A stretch of 64,000 bases of DNA from RGIG3002 sp964449325. Its GTDB lineage: Bacteria > Bacillota > Clostridia > Lachnospirales > Lachnospiraceae. The stretch spans positions 1 to 64,000 of the forward strand of contig CAYUYJ010000001.1 in the NCBI GenBank assembly GCA_964449325.1, read 5' to 3'. The position numbers and the translations under genes are program-made. How positions within the stretch are numbered: the stretch's first letter is position 1; every line of letters starts with the position of its first letter. Positions 1-11,000 of the stretch are shown here, in pieces. The notes under the pieces were generated by a model. It had not been told where the DNA came from. It saw only the letters and a program-made list of their open reading frames with translations, and searched no databases.

Positions 1-55
1 CATAAATACTGGCATTGTGGGACTTTTGACTGCAAAAAAGTGTCAAAGACGAGAT

Positions 56-94
56 AACATGTAGGAAACAAATGTGCAAGCATTTTTTGACATT
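56..94. repeat. 39-bp repeat, copy 1 (second copy at 46109-46147)
   Basis: This 39-bp stretch matches 46109-46147 in the same orientation at 34 of 39 positions, including 15 consecutive identical bases (ATGTGCAAGCATTTT). Similarity stops abruptly on both sides of each copy. The two copies bracket the whole giant-protein block plus the Rpn gene. It could be a short dispersed intergenic repeat, or the end of a mobile element. The rest of 1-136 shows no gene or other recognisable signal. Confidence 0.6.
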
Positions 95-136
95 CTGGCT
101 GCCTCTTTTGGTTACATCCATAAGCGAAGTCATATT

Positions 137-169
137 AAAAAAAGTGTCGCTCTGCAGCGACACTTTTTT
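137..169 (-). terminator. Rho-independent terminator after the transglutaminase giant gene
   Basis: A perfect stem (AAGTGTCGC / GCGACACTT) with a 6-base loop is flanked by A and T runs, so it can act on both strands. It lies about 30 bp past the stop codon of the minus-strand giant gene ending at 200. Confidence 0.9.
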
Positions 170-199
170 ATTACATTTCTTCTTTTTGTTTAAACATAT

Positions 200-3100
200 T
201 TAATGACTACTTTTACCAAAGAGAATCGAGCTACCCTCCTTGTATAATCCATATCCACCGGCATTCCATCGTTCTTTTGGACCCATGAATTTTTCATTCT
301 CTGAATCATACATTGGTACAAACCAGTCAGGCATTACCTGTTTGGCTGTGAGAAGCAAAAAGTTGTTGCCTAATTTTGCATAGTTGCTATCATCACAATA
401 ACGCAGGCCAACCTCAATGGCTCTTTGTTCCCCATCATAGGTCTTAGAAATGGTACCTGTAATTTCCAGTAAAGATTTTCCATCCTTATTCTGCTTACCA
501 TCAATAATATTGTACCCGTCAGCCAATATTACATCTGTTAGCTTAATTTTACCATCCCCGATTTTGGAAGATCCTGCTTTTATCTTTGCCTTTTCTAACG
601 TTGTCTTTTTTGAAATTGTCACATCATTTCCAAATAACGTCGCATTCTTCAGTTTCCCATTGGTTGTCGTTACTGAGCCATTTACCACAAGCCTCATGTG
701 TTCTTTTGTGGAGGCTTCCATCGGACAATTACTTTCAACGGAAAGATTCGTTACGTTCTTAATTGCTTTGTTCACTGTAATGCAAACAGGTTTATGGGTT
801 TCTTCATGATTATTTCCTACTTCTACTTCATTCTCAAACCTCACATTCGTAATTCCCGAAATATTGTCCGCAAGTATATCTAAATACCCATCCCGTTCCA
901 CTAATGCAGGATTTGTATACTTAAGGGTGTAGGAGGAGCCTGCACCACCCATAATGGTTCCTCTGATTCCATTTTGGTTTATATCAAGCGGATATCCATC
1001 TCGATAAGTTTTTATGCCGGAAGGTGCATTAATCTCCGTCAGGCTATACTTTCCTAAAGTGATATCATATGCATTTGAAGTGTAGATAGGAACATCTGCC
1101 TTAGTTGCGCCACCTTGAAGCACTATTCCCTCAAGAACCGTGTTACATCCCAAGGTTAGCTTTTTGCCGGTAAAGAATACCAGCATATCTCGTCCGGCTT
1201 CACCCTTTATTGTAATCTCTTTTGCTTTTGTCGGAAGCTTTGTAATACCGAGTCCTTCTACTCCACCATTATATTCCATTTCACTTAGAGTTAGTCTGTA
1301 GCAAATGCCGGTGTTACCTAAATTTTCAATATCTGTAACTGCATCAACCAGACTGGTGAAGGTAGATTCATATATCTTCCTTGTATATCCTTCATCACGA
1401 AATCCTTCTACACTTACTACCGGATTCATTCCAATGATATAGAATCCCTTATTATGTTTTCCAACATGATAGGATGAATCAAGATCTACCCATGCGCTTC
1501 CATTATAAAATTGTACTTGTATACTTTCAGTTGCCGCTTTCGGAATAGTCGCCAGCTTCCGGTTCGCAGTGACTCCGGCAAAATTCGTCGTATATACCTG
1601 TAAATCTGCAAGGTCATACACGGATGCGGGAGTAAAATCAATTCCGTTTTTATATAGGTTTGGTCTTATTTTCACCTCTAAGGTATTTTCTCCGCCATCC
1701 GGCTCTACTACACCATTTATGGATAGCTGACCCGTTGTTTTAGGATAGGATGCATTCTTAGTGTAATAATAATGCAGAATAAGCTCTGAAGGATTGTTGC
1801 CATAAACATTGTTAAGGGCAAGCGCTTTTCCATTACCCGGTATGATTTCTGCTACAGAATTATCCTTCACGAAAGTATTTCCACTAATGGTTATTTTTCC
1901 ACCTGCAGATAACACTGTACTACTGCTAAGAGTAACATTTTTCATTGTTACATCGCCTATGCAATATACCTTTCTTCCTTCCACTGTGATACCCGATGAA
2001 GAAGCATTATTGGTTCCTGTCTGTATGCTTCCAAATAAAAGATCTGCTTCCAAAGCCTCCTCGCCATACTTACTATTTTTCGCATCATCCCTGACATATC
2101 CGCACTCCTCATCAAAGGCCATATCAAAATTTCCTGTTGTCAATGTCACTATATTGTTTGAAGAAAATACACCACTGTTAAGCGCACCTTCATCAAAGAT
2201 GATATTTTCAAAGGCAATATTACATTTTGTTGTCAATGCACCGGTATAAGAAACAGTAACCCTATCCGTGATTCCATCATCAACATAGCTCCCGTTTCCT
2301 GCATAAGCATCACCAATCAATGTCACAAGCTTTGCTTTCGTCGGTGTGCTAAATGCTGCATAACTTTCTGTTCCATTGGTGCCTACAGCACCGGTTTTTG
2401 CATTTGTCGATAAGTAAATACGATAACTTGCATTTTTATCGTTCATATTTTCAATGATACTAACGGCATCTGCTATTCCACCCGCATAGGTCTCAGAAAT
2501 ATTCTCCGGTTCACTATCAAAATACTGTTCTATGCGAACCTTCACATTTTCTCCGGATGTTGTTTTTACATATCCGTTTTTGTCCTTATAGGTTATCCAG
2601 TCAGAAACATCTGTCGCATCACCCGGAACATATCCCTTGAACTTATCTGTATTTTCCAGTTTTGCCGTAATCAGATTTGCATTTTCCAAGGCAAGCTGAC
2701 CTTCCAAGGCATTCTCATACACTTCAAAAGACTGTGGTGCTAACAAAGTAGAGCTTGCTTTAAGAAGATTTATGTAAATCATTCCACTTGCCACCCTGTT
2801 TTTAAGAGTCATGTTAGGCACCCCCTTAACAGTCTGTGCAGCTGCAAGGTAAGTATTGTTACTTATGCCATAAATATTCTCTACAGAGGTTGCTCCAAGC
2901 ATTTTCCATGTATGCGTCAGACTACTGCTTCCATCTACTGCATTTTCCAGATACAGATTGCCTATCGTACTTGTTTTTCCGGTTACTAAATCCGTACTCT
3001 GCAAGTGCAATTCCTTAACATTACTGATTCCTTCCTTTATTCTCAGGTCAGAATTTTTCATGGAAACTTCCGTCACCTTATTAGTACCTGTAATCTTGGT

Positions 3101-6100
3101 AAGAAGCCCTATCGGATTTCTTTTTGCATCAACCGGACAGTTCGCCGGATTAGCTTTTGCTAACACATCTGACAAAGTAGTTACATTTTCCAATGTCAAT
3201 CCCTGCACAGTCTGATTACCGCCTGCCGTCTTTATTACAGCTGAAGTGGAAGAAATCGCCGTATCTGTTGGGATAATATTTGCTCCGGAAACCTTTGCCG
3301 GATTAAAAATGATATTTCTTATGTGCAGCTTTCCGGCATAGGAAATGTTACCGGAATATCTGACAGGTGTTAAGGCTTCTGCTGTAATGATAACCTCTGA
3401 GGCTTTTCCGGCTGCCGGCAATTTAAACGCACTGACAGGGGTCGTATCTGATGTCACATCTGTATCCAGAATTTCTCCCGGCACTGTAATAGTATAGGAA
3501 TTAAGTGGAGCATTTATTGCTTCTATCTCCTTCACAGCCTGTGCCATATCCGGACAAATAACCTGATGGTTCACTCCTTCTTCCACATAAGAAAGGCTTA
3601 CGCTGAAATCACCAACATCAGAATTCCGGTCATAAACATAAATGCCTCTATTTGCCTTAAGTAATCCTGCGTCAATGTCAAAATTCCTACTCTGACAATC
3701 CGGCTTTGTCACATCCTCTGAAACCATAACTGTATAGGCGTCAAGTGGCGCTTTTTCAATGGTAGCAACCAATTTCGTTGCTGTAGCAATATCCACCTTA
3801 TTGTTCACCTTAGCAAGCAGGATATTGTCTATGGTTTCAAACGTAGTGATTTTTCCTGTAGGTTTTGCAAGGAAAAGTACCAGTTTAAGCTTGTTGGCAG
3901 GTGAACTGTTCGTAATATGTCCCTTTATAGTAAGATTAGTTTTACGGCTTGTTTCATTCTTATAATATTCCAGAGTACCATTTTCATTATGAATATCCGT
4001 TATGGTAATGGTACCCTTTACATTGACCTTTTCATTGGAAGCAAAGGTTAGTACTGTGGTTTGCAGCGCCCCGGAAATATCCGTCCTGACTCCATTAGCA
4101 AGTGCAACCTCTGCAAACCCTGTTACCCCACCGGAAATCTGCAGTTCATCTGATGCCAGTGTCAGCTTATTTTTTCCATTTCCGGTTATGTTTTTGATAC
4201 CTATTTGTTCCTTGTTTATGACTCCCTCTGCAATCTGACCACCTGTCGCAACATCGTTAAGTGTCAGGTTATTTGCTCCTGTTGCAATATCTAACGCTGC
4301 ACCATTTGCAATCTTATTCTTTAAAACAACCCCGTCCAGATTTACATTGCTAAACGTTGTCGTCGTTTTAAGGGAAATCTTATTGGTATAGAAAACCGCT
4401 TTCTTATCCGTCAATATTTCAGTTGCATAAGAGGTTATGGTTACTTCCTTCGCATAAGTTGGAAGATTCAGCACAATTGGCTCATACTCTGCCTGCTTCA
4501 CTCCCAAATCCTGCATTAAAATAAACGTGTAGGCAGTATTTTTGTCTTTCCGTGCATCTACGTCCGCGACAGCATCTGCCAGTGTAGGATAATAACCCAG
4601 CACCGTTTCGGAAGGAATGAGATCCAGTCTTCCATCTTCACCACCATTTTTAACTACTGCAACCTTCACTTCATTTCCGTAATATGCATAGAGCTTCCCG
4701 GATGCTTTTTTCAAAATATATCCGTCTGTATTGTTCGCATCAAAACGGTTCTGATTTCTTCCGGTCGGAATATTGGCAGGAGAAAGTCTAAACTGGTCTA
4801 CTGTGCCCTTTGTTGTAGTGAGCACAAGGGCTGTATTTGACGGTGCACCTACTAAGGAAACAGCATCTGTATCCTGTGCCGTTTCTGCCTGTATGCCCTT
4901 GGCATGAATATAAGCACTATCCCAACATTCATTGCTGTAAAGCACTTCAACTTCCATTCTGTCTCCAAGGCTTGTTGCATTGTTATTTCCGTAATCCTCT
5001 ATCACAACCGTTCCACTGATATTTAAGTATGGAATTCTGTTTTTGACCACAGTGTGATACTTCTGTCTTGTTACAAGCTTAGCAAGTTCGGTACTGCATG
5101 TCAGCTTTCCGGATATATTGAAATCACGATCCGCACGAATGGTAATCTTATCTCCGCTCCATGCAGAACGCATATCCGCTCCTGTAATGGTCAAATCTTT
5201 AAAGGAAGCTTTTGCTCCGGCATATTTCTTGGAATATCCGTCATAGACATCTTTGATTACAATATCGCCGGAATCTAACTTTGTATTTGTTGCGGTGAAA
5301 TTACCTTCTACTGTCAAAACCGGGTTTTTGTCACCTTTTACAAACACATTTTCTGCCTGCAGGGTTCCACCCGTAAGAGCCGCATTGGCTTTGGTTCTAT
5401 ACTTCTGTACAGACAGATTTTCTGTCACATTTAAGGTTGTGAAGCCATTTATCATACCATAAATGACATTCTTCTCACTCACTCTGCCTGCTGTAAAAGT
5501 ATAAATTGCTGCATTGTCTTCAAAAGATATACTTCCCTTTGTTCCACCTGCTAAATTAATAGGACAATTGAACGTAATATTTCCTCTTAAGTTCAAGGCA
5601 TATCCACCGGCAGATACATTTGTTACAGCCGGATACTCTGTTATTTCTTCTGCGAAATTGTAAGAGGTACCTGTTTTAGCCATCCGGACAAATGCAATAT
5701 TCTCCAATGTTGTATTGGATGTAAAGTATATCGCTCCCTGGAAGTAAATTTTAGCACTATCTTCCCCGTCCTCTTTGGGTCTTATGGTTAAGGAATTTAC
5801 GTATGCTGCAGTTGGCATTTTCAACGCAGCCGGTGCCTTATAAAGAGCATTTTCATCATTGCTTACTCTTTCCGGAAGTGTAGCCTTATCTGTTAGCGCA
5901 ATGACATAATCCCGCTTCACTTTCATACTATTTATCTCTGTTATGGCCTCGGTCAATGTAGTAAATGGAGTTTCTACTGCTACGCCGTTTGTATCTGTGT
6001 AAGAAAGAACTACATTCGCATCACACTCACGATAGGCAAGATAACCTCCGGTCTTAACCAGAATTCCACCTTCAGCGTGATTATCCGCTGATAAGACAAC

Positions 6101-8000
6101 CATATCTGCTGATACTCCTGCTGCCTTAGCCAGCCAGACTCCTGCCCTTTTCAGGGCAGTCGTCATTTTTCCTGCTGCAGGTTCTATTTCTTCACTAAAA
6201 TCAATTACCTCATAATAATACTGCTTTTCACTGTTTGTAAGCTTTTGCGTAAGCTTCAGTTGCAATGCATCGCCTGCTTTATTATTAACCAATCCGTTAA
6301 TGGTCAGCATAGGAGTTATTTTGGAAACCTGTCCGACTTCCTCCGTTGCTGTCCTTCTCGTCACTTTCGTTACGGTCGCCGGAATGATGAGTGTGCCACT
6401 GCCATCATGGATGACATGGTTCAAAATTGTATTTCCACGAGTCTCTACTGTCTGTGAAGCACCAATCTCCAATGTACCGATATTCATTCCGGTACCAGCC
6501 AGTAAGTCGGAGCGAAAATCACCAAATGACATAGGACTATTTTTAACAAACACCGTTCCTACATTACTGATATCTGCTGTAGTTTGAAGTGCAGTTCCAT
6601 CCAAAATCAGCTTAGAGGCTCCCTTACTTCCACCACCCTTTACGCATTTCACCGCATAATTTCCGGCTGCATCCATAAGCTTACAATCTCTAAATGTCAG
6701 TTCAAAGTTACCAAGTGCAATGGTTGCTGCCGCAGAAGACTGAAGAAGCATATTTTCTATCTCTACATTACTCTTAATGGTAATCGTATCTTTGAAAAAT
6801 AATACTGTTTCCGCGTTTCTTGATGTCATAACCAATTTCTTTAATTTACTTGGAAATGCCGGATTCACCTTAGAACTTGTCGCTCCTGTCGTGTCGGTAG
6901 CCAAGTCTGTAGAATTTGTAATTTCTACTGTATAGTAATTGGAAGGAACTGCCAGTTCATCAATTCTTTTAAATGCCTCTGCAAGTGTAGAATATCCGCT
7001 TTCTATTGCATATTCATGTCCTTCATCGCTACTCATATAAAGAATGACATTGGTGTTTAACTTGCCATATTTCAGTTCATTTCCTGTTTTGTAAGTCGGC
7101 ACAACATCTTCCTGTTCCTCCACTACAAACCAGGAAGCGTCTGCCTTTGGAGCATTAGCTATTGTCAGATGATTCTTTTCTTCCTCTGTCAGTTCATCAA
7201 ACGCTTTTGTAACCGTCTTCTTTGCAACAGGGTCTACTACACTATACGTATCCGGGCATAGAATAATCGCGTCTGTCCGCACTTTCACATAAGGACCATA
7301 TTCCTGCTCGTCCAGATTACGAAACATTGTATTTTCTCCCGATATCGTTCCGCTAATTGTTAATATATCAGTGGAAGTATTTCCTCCATAAACAATTCTG
7401 TTTTTAGAACCATTGCTGATTACATTAACCAGGTTTATCTTTTTACGGGCGCATAAATTCGAACCTCCGCTCTGTTCACCGGTAGAATCTATAAGGGTAT
7501 TTCCCGTTACCGAAATAGTATCCTCTGTTGTCAAAACAGAACTATACAATTCAAGAGCAGAAATTCCCGAAACTGCCTTTGTTGCATATATAGATGACTC
7601 ATTTTTCAATACTAGCGCAGAGCCCTTTGAACCGGTAACCGTAGACGCTTCCATAGTAGTGCTATCTAACGACAGTACTTTTCCATTTAACTTCACTACA
7701 CTCTTATAGCCATCTGTATATGTCCCGGTGGTGGCATTGTAGGTCTGTGCTATAAGCTCAACATCTTCAAAGCTTACATCCATCGTAAGATTAAGGTCAC
7801 CCACATACCGGATGGAAATCTTCTCCTTTTCGTTATCCTGTGACATCTTTGTACTTCTAAATGTAATGGATGCTGCTGCTTTTGGCAATGTCAGAGATCC
7901 CCTTGCCGTAATATCTTCTGACAGGGAAATCAAATAATGTGTGGATGCGTTATTTAATGTACTAATGTAAGTTGCCGCCTGATCCCATCTGGTAAAGGTT
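200..8000 (-). repeat. Seven colinear beta-helix-like repeat modules in the 3777-aa protein
   Basis: Each unit contains an alpha-helical lead (e.g. TLAEAFKRIDEL, TLTEAITEINSM, TLADAVADVDAR), a beta segment, an LPxKA-type loop, a long Asn/Thr/Gly beta-rich body and a closing Y-(K/x)-(S/T)G-(x)2-(I/L)-x-(Y/F)G motif. Unit boundaries are estimated from these landmarks. An eighth, more degenerate unit lies upstream at about residue 748. Confidence 0.75.
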
Positions 8001-11000
8001 CTTAAGTCATTGACAATTGTTCCGTCTTCATTGGTTGTGCTGACAGTAATAGACTTCCCTGCTATCTGAAGTACATCATCAAAAAGATCCATTTCTCCTT
8101 CCGAATAAGGTATATGAATCAACTGTTCCACATTATCAATAGTCAGTTTCTGCGCTGTTAATCCGGATGCTGCTATATTGCTATCCCCGGTATTGGAATC
8201 TAATCTGCTAATATAATAAGTACAATTTCTAAAGGTACCTACCGTGTCGTTTAACTTAAACTCTTCCGGTTCATAAGCACTATTTACCGGCACAATGGTA
8301 AGTGGCTGTTCACCGACACAAGCGCGATAATAAGCTTCTGTGTCGGATGCATCAATAATACCATTGATAACTACCCTGCCTTCCGCAATCTTTTCTCCTT
8401 GTGTTCTTACCAGTTTGATTGTTGCCGGATCATAAATTCCTCCGTAAAAGTCAATACATTTTGACCAAACATTTTTACAACCGGTTGCTCCGTTTTCATT
8501 ACATATATAGGTACGACCGCTGAGATTTATGTTTCCACGAATGACAAAGTTGCTTCCCTGACAGATCTTGGAGCCTTTTGTAACGATTAAATTTTCAAAA
8601 ATAATATCCTGCTCTTTATAAACTTCGTTTTCATCATACAAAAATGTATACAAATACTGGGTTGTAACATCACCATAAAATGTTATGTCATTGCCGAAGG
8701 CATGCCTTACGATATATCTTCCTTCATCAATAAATATGGAATTATCAAAAGATAACTTGGGAACGTTGATATTTCCTGCAACTATTACTCCGGGTTTCAC
8801 AATCAGTTCTCCGACTCCATTTACATTTACAGAATCCTTCAATTCCATATTTCTGGATACAACAAGAGTACCCAAACCGGAAATAGTCAGATTTTCACCG
8901 GTAAAATACAACTGCTCCCCATTTGGCTGTTCAAAGTCTGCACCATCTAAGGTAACTCCGGTGTATTGCCCAATTGCTATTTTGCCATTATATATTCTCT
9001 TAGCGCGGAAGGTTGTCTCTCCACCAAATGTCTGATATTCTTCCGGTACATGACTTTTTGGTACCGTAAGTGTATGACCATTTAAATTAATGGAAATATA
9101 TTTCGTATATCGATCGTATGCCCCCTGCAAGTCAAAACTGTCATAAGAAGGGTACGACGCATTACCAAAATTAAACAAACTAAAATCTTTTATCAGTTTA
9201 ATCGTATATTCTGAGTTGATATTTCCATTATTGTCATTTTGTTCCTGTTCAAGAGCATCTACAAGGAATTGTGCTGCTTCATCAAAATTAGCCGCCTGAT
9301 AAACCATCTCACCACTCTTGTTTACTATTTCCAATACCGCATCGTTCCTGCCATAGTTCTTAATTTTACTGGTGTAATTCTTTGTAAAATAGTACATGGC
9401 AAACTGACTTTGTTCATCTGCTTTGCTAAATTCTGTATAGCTTTTCTTAAAAGTGCTTCCTGAAGCATCTACATAATACCAGGCATCTTCAAACTGCGCT
9501 ATATTGTAAGTATGGGCATTCGGGTCTACGCCCATGATGACCTTGCTGGGAATCCCAAATTCTCTGCTTAGTCTTGTAAATAACAGTGCAAACGCCTGAC
9601 AGGTACCGGAACCCGGCTTACTATCATAGCCGTTATTAATGAACAACGTACTAAAGACCGTATGATACATTGGTGTACGTCTGTTATCTACAGACTCCTT
9701 TTCCCCTTTTACATTTCCGGATACATTTGCCTGAATCCAGTCATAAATAGCTTGCAATGCTTCCGTTTTGGCATTGTCTCCATCCGGGTTACTTGTATAT
9801 TTATCATAAGCCGCATGAAGCGTAGCATCGGTCGAAAGGAGGCTTTCAATTTTCTCATCTACAAGCTGTTCTTCATAGGCGGTTGTAATAAACTCCTGCG
9901 GATACGTATACATATGGTACTTCTCATTATAGTAAGCGATATTTTCATCTTTGTATTCGCTCGGTTCCCCAAAGGTAATCCATTCCCGGTCTCCCATCGA
10001 CCAGTGAAGGTAATCTCCCTCCACAGGAAGCATATCGTCTCTCTCATCATAAAAATCATAGATGTCATAGACGTAAGCTGCTGTTCCATCCGGAAGTTCG
10101 TCTCCTTGTTCCATGACAATTCCGTAATATTTATTTTCACGAGCAACCATTGTATCTCTGACAGCCTGCCATTCCTGCTCTTTGGTAATGGAAGAATCAT
10201 ACTTCACAGGATTCTCAGGAGCACCATAACTTCCATCCGCTGCAATAACCTTTACCGGAAGCACTGCTGTATGATTACCTCCCTTTGCCAGGCAGTCATT
10301 CCCTAACCTCACATCATACTTTATATAATGATATTCTCCTTCCGGTGTCACCCCTGTACCGGTAATATAGTTCGAGATACCAAGAATGTATTCCTTCGTC
10401 CATGCAAGCTTTATCGTAGTATCATCATAGTAACTCCTTGCGGAAACATCATCACTGTAAAATAAATCATAATCCTTACCATAAATATATTCTGTCCTAA
10501 GGTCATTTGCTTCATCACTATAATCACATACAGACCATGTATAGGACCAATTACCGTTTCCGGCTAATAAAGCTGTTTTAATATCTACGGCACCATTGGG
10601 TTCATGCACCTGATTATCCAACGGAATATACTCGCCTGATTCCTTTTTTATCAGTGCGATTCTTACAAGCTTGGATTCTCCCTCATGAAGTTCCAGTTTG
10701 GTAATTCTCTGTCCGTTTTCATCAAGAAATGCAATCCCCTCGTAATCCGAATCATTTTCCTGTTCTGCATAAACAATGTCTGTTGCATCAATTATCACCG
10801 GTTCACCGGCATTTTCCGCGGTCTCCCGGACCACTACTGCGTAATAGTCATAACCATCAACAACCCCTTTATCCGGTCTGAATTTGCATGTTTCCTCGAA
10901 AGAAAAAGTTTTGATTTCTCCTCTCTCTTCTTCTTTGGTCTGAAATACTTCCCCCGTCAGACTATCCACTTCCTCCCATTCCTCAATAGGAAGATTCCGG

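Noticed and set aside
9662..10306. Plus-strand open frame of 214 codons
   Set aside because: It lies fully opposite the transglutaminase domain of the 3777-aa gene and shows no recognisable protein family.
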